From CAJJDF01 sp965657945 (GTDB lineage Bacteria; Bacteroidota; Bacteroidia; Flavobacteriales_D; CAJJDF01), in assembly GCA_965657945.1 (NCBI GenBank), contig CBFHPW010000002.1:108494-172493 (forward strand): a stretch of 64,000 bases of DNA, read 5' to 3'. Below the pieces are notes generated by a model, which did no database searches, had not been told where the DNA came from, and saw nothing but the letters and a program-made list of their open reading frames with translations. The translations under genes were made by a program, and so were the position numbers. Below, one piece after another: positions 18,083 through 26,291 of the stretch (the stretch's first letter is position 1; each line of letters begins with the position of its first letter).

Positions 18083-18199
18083 GTTTTAGTTCATTCAAAA
18101 CTCCATGTCATCTCCGTGAAAACGGACATCTTATTCATCCGCTATGATTCTCGTTTTAAGTTTACTACTTTGGTGAGAATGTCAAACGAAAAGATTAAA

Positions 18200-18207
18200 T
18201 ATCTTTG
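18200..18207 (+). promoter_or_regulatory. -7 element upstream of the DUF6495-like gene
   Basis: TATCTTTG is a perfect TAnnTTTG match, 18 bases before the ATG at 18226. The -33 region is not clear: the nearest TTTG is at 18169-18172, which is too far. The box shows that the gene has its own promoter rather than depending on the kinase transcript. Confidence 0.45.
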
Positions 18208-18225
18208 TAACATAAATACATTAAA

Positions 18226-18687
18226 ATGCCAACCTACAGAGCTTTATCCTTAGAAGAATTAGAATTATTTGAACAAGAATTCAAAGAATTCCTTGCCGTA
18301 AATGGCATTGATGCTGATTTGTGGACTAAAATAAAAATAGAAGATTCTGAAAAAGTAGAAAAACTCATTGAATCTTTTAGTGATGTGATTTACAATTCTG
18401 TCCTTTTAAAACTTGAGTACGTGGAATTCGCAACAGAAAACGACATTAAGTATTTCTACTATGGCAAAGAAAAAGCAGAACTCATTGGCTTACAAAGCAA
18501 TGAAATCACATTTGACGACCCAAAAAAAGTAGCCAGAGCGATAAAAGAAAGGAAAGTTTCTATCAAGTCCTATAAAACCACAAAGGAGTATGCTCAAAAA
18601 AGAGAAATCGAACTATTCGAGATGCTAAAAAATGGCTGTCAACCCAGTGATGGCAAAATGTTTAAACTACTCGCCAGCATTGTTTAA
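18226..18687 (+). CDS. Conserved Bacteroidota protein, DUF6495-like
   Basis: The 153-residue soluble, acidic protein starts with YRALSLEELELFEQEFKEFL and contains DADLWTKIKIED and FSDVIYNSVLLKLEYVE. From memory this resembles the DUF6495 family of Bacteroidota, which has no known function. No catalytic motif or membrane segment is visible; it looks mainly helical. It is convergent with dxs and the two stop codons overlap by 4 bases, which leaves no room for a terminator. Confidence 0.65.
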   Translation: MPTYRALSLEELELFEQEFKEFLAVNGIDADLWTKIKIEDSEKVEKLIESFSDVIYNSVLLKLEYVEFATENDIKYFYYGKEKAELIGLQSNEITFDDPKKVARAIKERKVSIKSYKTTKEYAQKREIELFEMLKNGCQPSDGKMFKLLASIV

Positions 18688-20630
18688 ACTAGGTTGTTGG
18701 TTGCCGTTTTAATCTCTGTGGAAACTCCTGTCATTTTTTCCACTTCAGATAAAATAGATTCAGCATCAAAACCACATTCTTTGTACAACTCTGCTTGAGT
18801 TCCGTGTTCGATGTATCTATCAGGGATCCCCAATCTTTTTACTTGGGCTTGGTAACCATTTTCCGACATAAACTCGAGTACAGCTGAGCCCAAACCTCCC
18901 AAAATGGTTCCATCTTCTACCGTAATTACTTTATCAAATTTAGTAAAAACTTCGTGTAGGATTGTTTCATCCATCGGTTTCAGGAATCGCATATCGTAAT
19001 GAGCTGCGCTTATACCTTTCTCTTGAAACTGTCTTTCAATTTTCGCAATGAAAGTACCTGTGATTCCAATAGTCAAAATGGCTACGTCCGAACCATTCTT
19101 GAGCTTTCTCCCTTGTCCAATGGTCAATTTTTGCATTGGTTTTTTCCAATCTGGAGTAATTCCTTTTCCTCTTGGATAACGAATTGAAAAAGGACCATTC
19201 TGATCTGCCTGAGCAGTATACATTAAATTTCTTAATTCCAATTCATCCATTGGTGCAGAAACAATCATGTTAGGAATTGATCGCATATAAGCCAAATCGT
19301 AGGCTCCATGGTGGGTTGGGCCATCGGCACCAACCAAACCTCCTCTATCCAAACAAAATACGACATTCAGATTTTGAATAGCTACATCATGCAACACTTG
19401 ATCGTAAGCTCTTTGCATAAATGAGGAATATATATTACAAAATGGAATCATGCCTTGAGTAGCTAATCCCGCAGAAAAAGTTACCGCATGTTGTTCAGCA
19501 ATACCTACATCAAAGGCTCTATCTGGCATTGCCTTCATCATGATGTTCAGCGAACAACCAGTTGGCATTGCAGGAGTTACCCCCGTAATTTTATCATTCT
19601 TTTCCGCCAATTCCACAATCGTGTGTCCAAATACATCTTGAAACTTTGGAGCATCTGTAGATTTTGGTAACACCTTTACTATTTCTCCCGTTTCTTTATT
19701 GAATAGTCCGGGAGCATGCCAAACAGTGGTATCGCCTTCTTCAGCCGGTTTAAATCCTTTTCCTTTTTCTGTCAAGCAATGCACAATTTTTGGTCCGGGC
19801 AAGTGTTTTATTTCATTAAATAATTTCACCATCGCCTGAACATCGTGACCATCTACTGGTCCAAAATATCGGAAATTCAATGACTCAAAGTAATTACTCT
19901 TTTGATAAATACTTCCTTTCAGAGCATCGCTCACTTTGTGAACAATTTGTTGGGCACTTGATCCAAATGAACTTAGTTTACCCAATAAATTCCATACTTC
20001 ATCCTTTACTTTGTTGTAGGGTTTTGAAGCCGATAAATCTCTTAAATATTCTTTTAAGGCACCAACATTTGGGTCAATAGACATACAATTGTCATTCAAA
20101 ACCACAATCATGTTTGAGTCTTCTATTCCTCCATGATTAAGACCTTCGAATGCCAAACCAGCAGTCATTGCACCATCTCCAATTACGGCAATGTGTTGCC
20201 TCTCTTTTTCTCCTTTTATTTGACTAGCAACAGCCATTCCAAGAGCTGCTGAGATTGAGGTGGAAGAGTGCCCTACTCCAAACGTATCGTACTCACTTTC
20301 ACTCCTCTTTGGAAAACCACTTATTCCTTTGTACACTCTATTGGTGTCAAATACATCTTTTCTACCCGTTATGATTTTGTGTCCATAAGCCTGGTGACCC
20401 ACATCCCAAACCAATTGATCATAAGGAGTATTGAATACATAATGAATTGCAGAGGTAAGTTCAACCACACCCAAACTTGCACCAAAATGCCCTCCTTTTT
20501 CAGAAACCACATCTACAATAAACTGCCTCAATTCTTTGCAAAATTGCGGCAATTGTTCTGGCGTCACCAATTTTTTTAAGTCCTCAGGACTATTAATTTT
20601 TGAGAGGATTTCTCCTGCTTGAAAAGGCAT
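18684..20630 (-). CDS. dxs: 1-deoxy-D-xylulose 5-phosphate synthase
   Basis: Dxs condenses pyruvate and glyceraldehyde 3-phosphate to DXP with thiamine diphosphate, the entry step of the MEP pathway. The 648-residue length is normal. The ThDP-binding motif runs from IGDGAMTAGLAFEGLNHGG to VLNDNCMSI. The pyrimidine-binding region includes DVGIAEQHAVTFSAGLA, with the conserved catalytic Glu. DGPTHHGAYDL and a C-terminal transketolase-like domain (about 520-640) are present. A TATCTTTA box lies at 20656-20663 on this strand, and a hairpin (20636-20659) sits between it and the ATG. It is downstream of tilS on the same strand. Confidence 0.95.
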   Translation of the reverse strand: MPFQAGEILSKINSPEDLKKLVTPEQLPQFCKELRQFIVDVVSEKGGHFGASLGVVELTSAIHYVFNTPYDQLVWDVGHQAYGHKIITGRKDVFDTNRVYKGISGFPKRSESEYDTFGVGHSSTSISAALGMAVASQIKGEKERQHIAVIGDGAMTAGLAFEGLNHGGIEDSNMIVVLNDNCMSIDPNVGALKEYLRDLSASKPYNKVKDEVWNLLGKLSSFGSSAQQIVHKVSDALKGSIYQKSNYFESLNFRYFGPVDGHDVQAMVKLFNEIKHLPGPKIVHCLTEKGKGFKPAEEGDTTVWHAPGLFNKETGEIVKVLPKSTDAPKFQDVFGHTIVELAEKNDKITGVTPAMPTGCSLNIMMKAMPDRAFDVGIAEQHAVTFSAGLATQGMIPFCNIYSSFMQRAYDQVLHDVAIQNLNVVFCLDRGGLVGADGPTHHGAYDLAYMRSIPNMIVSAPMDELELRNLMYTAQADQNGPFSIRYPRGKGITPDWKKPMQKLTIGQGRKLKNGSDVAILTIGITGTFIAKIERQFQEKGISAAHYDMRFLKPMDETILHEVFTKFDKVITVEDGTILGGLGSAVLEFMSENGYQAQVKRLGIPDRYIEHGTQAELYKECGFDAESILSEVEKMTGVSTEIKTATNNLV

Positions 20631-20635
20631 AAGCG

Positions 20636-20659
20636 TTTAGTTTTCTTTTAGAAACTAAA
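20636..20659 (-). promoter_or_regulatory. Hairpin in the dxs 5' leader
   Basis: TTTAGTTT and AAACTAAA form a perfect 8-bp inverted repeat around an 8-base loop. The structure ends 6 bases before the dxs ATG and overlaps the proposed TATCTTTA promoter box. It could affect dxs translation, or be chance in AT-rich sequence. Confidence 0.25.
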
Positions 20660-20670
20660 GATAGATGAAA

Positions 20671-21012
20671 TTATTGTAAAAATCTATTTTGTTTAACTAA
20701 TTTTAAAAATAGATAAACAGTTAAGATGTTAATAGATATAATGCGGTGGATTGGGATAAATACCCCTTTTTTGAGTACGATATGATCTTCACCCACAGCC
20801 CAAATTGTTGTGTTCACCTCTTTGAGTCCTTCAGAATCTTGAAAAACAATTTCAATTTTATTATGAAATAGATTTCCCAATTTTTCTGCATCATGCAATT
20901 TTTTCAACAATGCTTTTTGCTCGTCTGGGGTTCTTAATTTTATTGGTTTTGAGGGAAATACTAAATTTTCCACCTCTTCTTTTTCAATCAATTTTGTTGC
21001 TAAATTTTCCAT
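20671..21012 (-). CDS. Conserved hypothetical protein between tilS and dxs
   Basis: The ATG at 21012 gives 113 residues and starts one base after the tilS stop (TAG then T then ATG), a translational-coupling arrangement. A TTG at 21027 would overlap tilS and is not preferred. The protein has a helical segment (PDEQKALLKKLHDAEKLGN), then a beta-rich part (IEIVFQDSEG, TTIWAVGEDHIVLKKGVFIP) that looks like a small barrel or Sm-like fold. Its C-terminus is moderately hydrophobic. I do not recognise a family or catalytic residues. Co-transcription with tilS is likely. Confidence 0.6.
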   Translation of the reverse strand: MENLATKLIEKEEVENLVFPSKPIKLRTPDEQKALLKKLHDAEKLGNLFHNKIEIVFQDSEGLKEVNTTIWAVGEDHIVLKKGVFIPIHRIISINILTVYLFLKLVKQNRFLQ

Positions 21013-21013
21013 A

Positions 21014-22348
21014 CTAATTTGATTCAAAGGTTATTTTTAACACTGTTTTGGAAGAATCAGTCAGCTTAAAAGAATCGTCTATTCGGTGTCCAACAACCCA
21101 AAAAATTTGATTGTTTGAAAGTAAAACCCACGTATTCTCTTTTTCTATTCTTGATAGTTTTTTATCAATCAAAAAATCGCTTACTTTTTTCTTTCCTCTC
21201 ATTCCAAAAGGACGAAATCTATCTCCCTGTTGCCACTTTCTTAACTCCAATGGATACGTCAATTTATCCGCATCTAAAAAAGCAAATTTCGAATCGGTCA
21301 GCAAGTCAAAATCTCCCATTGGGAATTGGTTAAACGTTAATTCCAAACCAAAAGTTTCAACTTTATTTTGATTTTTGATCGTGATGATTTCGTTTTTCTG
21401 CTCTTCGATTCTTTGAACAAAAATAAGTGATCGGTCAATTAACAGTCGATAAGATTGGGTAAAAAACTCTTTCCCAACAAAATGACCTTTTGAAATTGAT
21501 TCCAGTATATCATTGACCTGCGAACGATCAAAACCAAAGGATTTCAGAGCTTCAAACAGCACCAGCGATGAATTATTACACTGCAATAATTCCTCCCATC
21601 GAATCGATAATCCCTTTTCATTGGTCATAGAAATTGAAGCAATCATGGCATCCATCGATATTTTATAAAACTCAAAAGCTTCCTTGAAATGGGACAAATT
21701 ATTTTTCATTGTGCCCACAAAATTTGGGTTGATTTCTTCAAAGATAGGCAACACCTTATTCCTTACTTTGTTTCGCTTATACTGATCTGAACTATTACTT
21801 TTATCCTCTCGAAACAGCACCTGTTTGTCTTTGGCATACTTCCTTATTTCCGATTTCGAGGTATTTAATAGGGGTCGAAACAAGTCATTACTTATCATCG
21901 GGATTCCTTTAATCCCTTCGATACCTGTTCCCCGAGCTATATTTAACAAGGCCGTTTCAATTGAATCGTTTAAATGATGGCCGGTTACTAAAAAATCACA
22001 ATGGTGGAGCGCCATTAATTCCTTAAACCAAGAGTAGCGCAAATCTCTGGCAGCCATTTGGGTAGAAACTCCTGCAGTTTTTTTATACTGATCAAGGTGA
22101 ATTTGTTTCACAAAACATGTTATCCCTTTGACTTCACAAATACCTGTTACGAGTTCTTGATCTCGCTCAGAGTCCTGTCCTCTCAAACCAAAATTACAAT
22201 GAGCCACAACAAAATTTAGTCGTGCTGAATGAAAGATATCCAATAAGACCATAGAGTCAACCCCTCCGCTAACTGCAAGAATAAACTTGGAGTTTTTGGA
22301 GACATTTAATTCTTTCAGGTTATGTTGTAATTCTTCTTTCATATTCAT
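21014..22348 (-). CDS. tilS: tRNA(Ile)-lysidine synthase
   Basis: TilS attaches lysine to C34 of the CAU anticodon of tRNA-Ile so that it reads AUA. The PP-loop ATP-binding motif SGGVDS is at residues 27-32. The family core continues with VVAHCNFGLRG, VTGHHLNDSIETALLNIARGTG and LFRPLL. The C-terminal TilS domain (about 355-440) includes KWQQGDRFRPFGMRGKKKVSDF. The 444-residue length is normal for the long form. Both Met1 (22348) and Met3 (22342) are possible starts. An intrinsic terminator ends directly at the start codon, which raises the question of how the gene is transcribed. Confidence 0.93.
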   Translation of the reverse strand: MNMKEELQHNLKELNVSKNSKFILAVSGGVDSMVLLDIFHSARLNFVVAHCNFGLRGQDSERDQELVTGICEVKGITCFVKQIHLDQYKKTAGVSTQMAARDLRYSWFKELMALHHCDFLVTGHHLNDSIETALLNIARGTGIEGIKGIPMISNDLFRPLLNTSKSEIRKYAKDKQVLFREDKSNSSDQYKRNKVRNKVLPIFEEINPNFVGTMKNNLSHFKEAFEFYKISMDAMIASISMTNEKGLSIRWEELLQCNNSSLVLFEALKSFGFDRSQVNDILESISKGHFVGKEFFTQSYRLLIDRSLIFVQRIEEQKNEIITIKNQNKVETFGLELTFNQFPMGDFDLLTDSKFAFLDADKLTYPLELRKWQQGDRFRPFGMRGKKKVSDFLIDKKLSRIEKENTWVLLSNNQIFWVVGHRIDDSFKLTDSSKTVLKITFESN

Positions 22349-22376
22349 AAAAAAACCATCTCAATATTTGAGATGG
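22349..22376 (-). terminator. Intrinsic terminator after the YceI lipoprotein gene, abutting tilS
   Basis: On the minus strand a perfect 9-bp stem (CCATCTCAA / TTGAGATGG, 3-base loop, 22356-22376) is followed at once by seven T (22355-22349). The T run touches the tilS ATG. It terminates the yceI transcript 26 bases after that gene's stop. Confidence 0.8.
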
Positions 22377-22402
22377 CTCTATTAATTTAGTTGAATATCC
22401 CT

Positions 22403-23017
22403 TTATTTTTTCAAAATGGCCACAGAAGCTTTTATGTCTACTTCGCTCCATGTTTTGCTCACTCCATCTTTTCCTTTGTGCAAATCGTAGCAAGCCACAT
22501 TTAAGGAATCCATCGCTTCTTGTCCGTTCCAGTTTAATACATCCATTTTGGCTGTGATAAAAATAGAGTCATTCTGTAGAGAATACTCATAAGGCAATTC
22601 TGTAGATGTTCCGTTCATTTCTAAATCCAACTTACCTTCTCCATTTTCTCCCTGATGAAAAGTTCCTTTAATGAATTCCGTGTTATCCATTACTCCAAAG
22701 AATAAATTCACCAATTTCCAATCCCTGTCTTTGTTACCTGTAAATAAACTCGATACTGGCACGGCAAAAGACACGCCATTGAGCGCTCCTTCTTTTGACT
22801 CAGCTAATTGGTAATCCTTGATGTTAATTTTACCAAACTCACCTCCCACTCCAACTTTTTCTGTTGTTTTATAAGCAACCCATTTTAGGCTAACCGTCTC
22901 TGTGTCTATTTGGTACATAGCTGACTCATCCACTACAGCCACTTCCGCTTTTGTTGATTCTCCGCAAGAAAAAAGGGTAATTCCCGCTAATACTAGTCCT
23001 ATCGTAAATACTCTCAT
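22403..23017 (-). CDS. YceI-like domain lipoprotein
   Basis: The 204-residue lipoprotein has the lipobox LFSC with Cys18 followed by GES. The mature part (about 38-200) has YceI-fold features: the opening YQIDTETVSLKWVAYKTTEKVGVGGEFGKI pattern split over residues 36-65, a central VPVSSLFTGNKDRDWKLV, and a C-terminal VDIKASVAIL strand. YceI proteins form a lipocalin-like barrel that binds polyprenyl or other lipid chains. The ligand here is unknown. The gene lies 23 bases after the biotin-carrier gene and ends in a strong terminator. Confidence 0.75.
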   Translation of the reverse strand: MRVFTIGLVLAGITLFSCGESTKAEVAVVDESAMYQIDTETVSLKWVAYKTTEKVGVGGEFGKINIKDYQLAESKEGALNGVSFAVPVSSLFTGNKDRDWKLVNLFFGVMDNTEFIKGTFHQGENGEGKLDLEMNGTSTELPYEYSLQNDSIFITAKMDVLNWNGQEAMDSLNVACYDLHKGKDGVSKTWSEVDIKASVAILKK

Positions 23018-23040
23018 AATTCTATATTTTATGTTATTAA

Positions 23041-23541
23041 TTATTCAAATTCTATAAGAATCGCGTTCTTATCTACCGTTTTTGACTTTTCTGTTTTGAT
23101 AGATTTTATTACTCCGTCAATTGGAGATTTTAATACATTCTCCATTTTCATCGCTTCCAAAATCAACACGGAATCACCTGCTTTCACTTCTTGTCCTTGC
23201 TCTACTTGAATAGAAACGACTAATCCGGGCATTGGCGCTTTAATTTCTTTCACCACCTTAGTTGTCATATTACTCAATCCGAGTTCCTTTAGCAGAATAT
23301 CGTACTTATCTTTTAGGCTTACCTGATACGTGTTGTTATTCACTTTAAGTGTCACAACTTTTTTCTCGGCATCATACCCCACAGTTTCGATTGTATAAGA
23401 AACGTTCTCTATCAATGCGTGTTTTTTATTTTGCGAAACCTCAATCACATCAAGCTTTTTGTTTTCTGAATTAACCATCACCTCGGAAGGAGAAATTACT
23501 TCTAAGTCGAATTCCTTTTGATTTATTGTTGCTTTAATCAC
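23041..23541 (-). CDS. Biotin/lipoyl attachment-domain protein (biotin carboxyl carrier-like)
   Basis: The 166-residue protein has a C-terminal biotinyl domain (about 95-166). The attachment site is Lys132 in LEAMKMEN, 35 residues from the end as in carboxylase carrier domains. A proline-containing linker (KEIKAPMPGLVVSI) opens the domain. The N-terminal ~90 residues have beta-strand repeats (QKEFDLEVI, VTLKVNNNTYQVSL) like the small BC-CCP linking module of acyl-CoA carboxylases. No carboxylase or carboxyltransferase gene is nearby, so it must serve an enzyme encoded elsewhere. The start codon is a GTG. A TATCTTTA box at 23558-23565 may be its promoter. Confidence 0.85.
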   Translation of the reverse strand: MIKATINQKEFDLEVISPSEVMVNSENKKLDVIEVSQNKKHALIENVSYTIETVGYDAEKKVVTLKVNNNTYQVSLKDKYDILLKELGLSNMTTKVVKEIKAPMPGLVVSIQVEQGQEVKAGDSVLILEAMKMENVLKSPIDGVIKSIKTEKSKTVDKNAILIEFE

Positions 23542-23640
23542 TCGTTACAAATTTCAGTAAAGATAGTTATTTTCTATTAAAATATGTGTTAATTTGAATC
23601 TTGAAACTAGAGAAAATAAAGAAGTCTTCTCTGTTTTTTT

Positions 23641-24576
23641 TTGACACAAAATCCAATTCACCCCTTTATTTTGCAACTTCTTCAGTTTTTAATTATTCCA
23701 TTACTCTACCTGGCTGTTTTTCCTACGAGCGGTCTTTGCCAATCAGATTCCCAACAGGTATTGGAAGAATTTCTATGGAGTGAATGTTTCGATTCTAACA
23801 AACTGTCTACCCAACGAATCCGCACTATCACTCAATCTCACTTTCACAAGCTCCCCTTGGAACCAATTATCAAGACAAGAAGCAAAATTACGTTTTGGGA
23901 ATTGAACAAAGACGGGAAAGTAACGATGAATTACAACACTGTGCCCTTAAACGACACCCTCGTGGATACTACTGCTCGTTGGAATTTCTATAAAAACAAC
24001 CGACTTTCCATGACAAAAAAAACAGGAATAGCGGGCATTGTGGTGAAAACTATCTCGTACCAAAATGACTTACCTATCCGTTTCATTTATGGAAAATCAA
24101 AAAACAATAGCCGGTCAAAAATTGAGCTACAATTAGATTCCTATCATGAGGGAAGAAGCGAATATTTAGAGCACACTCAATTTGGTGACGGAAACCATCA
24201 AACGACTTACAAAAGCTCGGATGGAGTTGTCTTCAAAATAGTATTGAATGAATCACTAGACAGTAATATGCAGATTATTCGCACTCAATTTCCCTATCAA
24301 TCGGAGAAAGATTTTACCATCGAAAAAATTGAGAAAAACCACACTATTAAAAGCATAACGATCAAGAAAAAAAATGAAGTGTTAAAAAATTATGTGTTTA
24401 CCTACGAGCTAAAACTTACAGAGTTTGAAACCTTTGAATCGAAAAACGGGAAATCTATTTCGCATACTGAATTGATTTACGAGGAGGCAACAGGCCTGTT
24501 ACAAGCCATACTGACGAAGAATTTGCACAACGAGGAAATACACATAACCAAATACCACTACACCTATTATGAATGA
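23641..24576 (+). CDS. Secreted hypothetical protein
   Basis: The 311-residue protein has an N-terminal hydrophobic export signal ending near GLCQ (residue 34). The body is rich in charged and beta-forming residues, with repeated strand patterns (SKITFWELNKDGKV, ARWNFYKNNRLSM, HQTTYKSSDGVVFKI) that recall RHS/MORN-like toggling strands, but no family is recognised. The start is uncertain: TTG at 23641, or TTG at 23671, which would still leave a signal peptide. It overlaps the next gene by 8 bases (ATG inside its final codons), so the two are probably co-expressed. Confidence 0.55.
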   Translation: MTQNPIHPFILQLLQFLIIPLLYLAVFPTSGLCQSDSQQVLEEFLWSECFDSNKLSTQRIRTITQSHFHKLPLEPIIKTRSKITFWELNKDGKVTMNYNTVPLNDTLVDTTARWNFYKNNRLSMTKKTGIAGIVVKTISYQNDLPIRFIYGKSKNNSRSKIELQLDSYHEGRSEYLEHTQFGDGNHQTTYKSSDGVVFKIVLNESLDSNMQIIRTQFPYQSEKDFTIEKIEKNHTIKSITIKKKNEVLKNYVFTYELKLTEFETFESKNGKSISHTELIYEEATGLLQAILTKNLHNEEIHITKYHYTYYE

Positions 24577-24796
24577 GTTAACTATCGAAATCATTGGTTA
24601 TATCGCGATGGCTCTTATTGCTATTTCGTTTTTGATGAAAAACATAAGGACTTTGCGAATTTTAAATGCCTTGGGTGCAGCTGCCTTCATCATCTATGGA
24701 ATACTACTCAAGCAGCCCCCAATCTATTTACTCAACTCTTTTATTCTTCTTGTTCATTTATTTTATTTGATGAATCCAAAAAAACAAAACAAATAA
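24569..24796 (+). CDS. Small YgjV-like inner-membrane protein
   Basis: The 75-residue protein has three hydrophobic segments (about residues 5-21, 30-45 and 52-68) joined by short loops. The order EIIGYIAMALIAISFLMKNIRTLRILNALG followed by YGILLKQPPIYLLNS is split across residues 7-58. The pattern resembles the YgjV family and related small quinone-adjacent membrane proteins. Its function is unknown. It overlaps the secreted-protein gene upstream by 8 bases. Confidence 0.6.
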   Translation: MNELTIEIIGYIAMALIAISFLMKNIRTLRILNALGAAAFIIYGILLKQPPIYLLNSFILLVHLFYLMNPKKQNK

Positions 24797-24846
24797 ATCT
24801 GGCACAGCTTTTGTTTTAGGATGGTCGTTATTAAACGTAAAACAAA

Positions 24847-25680
24847 ATGAAATCAATTGCCACCCAAATAAAAGTATATGCATTGGCCTTTGCCGGCATA
24901 TTTTACACCACTCAATCATTTGCAATAGCGAGCAGTAATCTGGTAAAAAAAGCAACCGTAACTGCGAAATACAGAACCATCAATCACCAAGCTTTTAAAG
25001 CTGGAGAAAAACTTACCTACCGATTGCATTACGGATTCATTGATGCAGGCGAAGCAATTATGGAAGTAAAGAGCACAAATAAAAAGGTGAAAGGCAGAAG
25101 TTTGCTTCATGTAGTGGGTACTGGGCGCACACTAGGGTCATTTAACTGGATATTTAAAGTAAAAGACAAGTACGAAAGTTACATTGATTCAGAAGGGGTT
25201 TTCCCCTGGATGTTCATCCGAAGAGTGGATGAGGGAGGTTTCAAAATCAACCAAGATTACATTTTTAAACAAAACGAAAACAAAGTAAAAACTCAAGACA
25301 AAGAAGAGTACAAAGTAACTGAAGGAATTCAAGACATGTTATCTTCATTTTACTATGCCCGTACCTTAGATTTCAACAACGCTATCATAGGACAGGAATA
25401 TGCCATGGACATGTTTTTGGACGATGAAATTTTCCCCTTCAAAATAAAGTATCTCGGTACGGAAGAAATTAAAACACGGAAAGGAAAATTCGATTGCATC
25501 AAACTAAGACCCTTAATGATGAAGGGAAGAGTTTGGGAAACGGAAGAAAGTATGACCATTTGGGTAACCAATGACAACAACAAGATTCCAATATTGATGA
25601 AAACCAAAATCGCAGTAGGATCAGTAAAGGCGACCCTTACCGATTGGGAAGGCACAGTCTCTGCAATCAAGAGAAAATAA
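24847..25680 (+). CDS. DUF3108 secreted protein
   Basis: The 277-residue protein has an N-terminal signal peptide ending near SFAIA (about residue 28). The DUF3108 domain covers the rest, with the family opening FKAGEKLTYRLHYGFIDAGE and later TEGIQDMLSSFYYART, FLDDEIFPFKIKYLG and MTIWVTNDNNKIPI. DUF3108 proteins are periplasmic beta-rich proteins linked to envelope maintenance; no activity is established. It is a monocistronic gene and a hairpin follows it. Confidence 0.8.
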   Translation: MKSIATQIKVYALAFAGIFYTTQSFAIASSNLVKKATVTAKYRTINHQAFKAGEKLTYRLHYGFIDAGEAIMEVKSTNKKVKGRSLLHVVGTGRTLGSFNWIFKVKDKYESYIDSEGVFPWMFIRRVDEGGFKINQDYIFKQNENKVKTQDKEEYKVTEGIQDMLSSFYYARTLDFNNAIIGQEYAMDMFLDDEIFPFKIKYLGTEEIKTRKGKFDCIKLRPLMMKGRVWETEESMTIWVTNDNNKIPILMKTKIAVGSVKATLTDWEGTVSAIKRK

Positions 25681-25701
25681 CAACTCGATAATAGGGCAAG
25701 A

Positions 25702-25738
25702 AAGTTGAGTCAGAAGTAGAGTATGACTCGGCTTTTCT
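25702..25738 (+). terminator. Probable terminator after the DUF3108 gene
   Basis: An 11-bp stem containing two G-T pairs (AAGTTGAGTCA / TGACTCGGCTT) encloses an 11-base loop and is followed by a short, interrupted T run (TTCTT). It lies about 20 bases after the stop. The T tract is weak. Confidence 0.5.
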
Positions 25739-25777
25739 TATACTGGAAAACTAAATGGAAAATCTTAATAAAAAGAC

Positions 25778-25807
25778 TTTACTCCTAAAATAATTTGTTT
25801 ATTTTTG
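25778..25807 (+). promoter_or_regulatory. Promoter for gcvH
   Basis: TTTA (25778-25781), 18 bases, then TATTTTTG (25800-25807), a perfect -7 consensus. The element overlaps the upstream part of the open frame, so translation must begin at the ATG at 25825. Confidence 0.6.
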
Positions 25808-25824
25808 AGCAAAAGAACGAAACA

Positions 25825-26202
25825 ATGAATTTACCAGAAAACTTAAAATTTACAAAAGATCACGAATGGGTGTTGATAGAAGGAAACACAGCTACCATCG
25901 GAATTACAGATTTTGCTCAAGGAGAACTTGGAGAAATTGTGTACGTAGAGATCGAAACGGAAGGAGAAACTTTAGAAAAAGAAGAAGTATTTGGAACTAT
26001 TGAAGCAGTAAAAACTGTATCGGATTTGTTTATGCCATTGTCAGGGGAAATCACAGAATTCAACTCAAAACTAGAAGAGAATCCAGAAGCGGTAAACGAA
26101 AACCCGTATGCGGAAGGATGGATGATAAAAATGACAATTTCCAATCCGGAGGAAGCTGCCGATTTGTTAGACGCAGAAGCCTACAAAGCCTTAATTGGAT
26201 AA
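25825..26202 (+). CDS. gcvH: Glycine cleavage system H protein
   Basis: The H protein carries the lipoyl arm that shuttles aminomethyl groups between the P, T and L proteins of the glycine cleavage system. The 125-residue protein has the family opening KFTKDHEWV and ITDFAQGELGEIVYVE. The lipoylation site is Lys63 in IEAVKTVSDL, and NENPYAEGWMIKM is near the C-terminus. It is full length. The ATG at 25825 is chosen because the promoter -7 box lies at 25800-25807. The gcvT and gcvP genes are not in this window. Confidence 0.95.
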   Translation: MNLPENLKFTKDHEWVLIEGNTATIGITDFAQGELGEIVYVEIETEGETLEKEEVFGTIEAVKTVSDLFMPLSGEITEFNSKLEENPEAVNENPYAEGWMIKMTISNPEEAADLLDAEAYKALIG

Positions 26203-26291
26203 TCAGAATTGTATAAAAATTCCTAAAATTCACACCTTGTTAACACGTAATAATGAAATATTGCGTATTTTCAGGGAGCAATTAAACTAAC

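Noticed and set aside
23608..23641. Hairpin AGAGAA/TTCTCT followed by a T run before the secreted-protein gene
   Set aside because: The stem is only 6 bp with a 12-base loop, and no plus-strand gene lies upstream to terminate; not called as a terminator.
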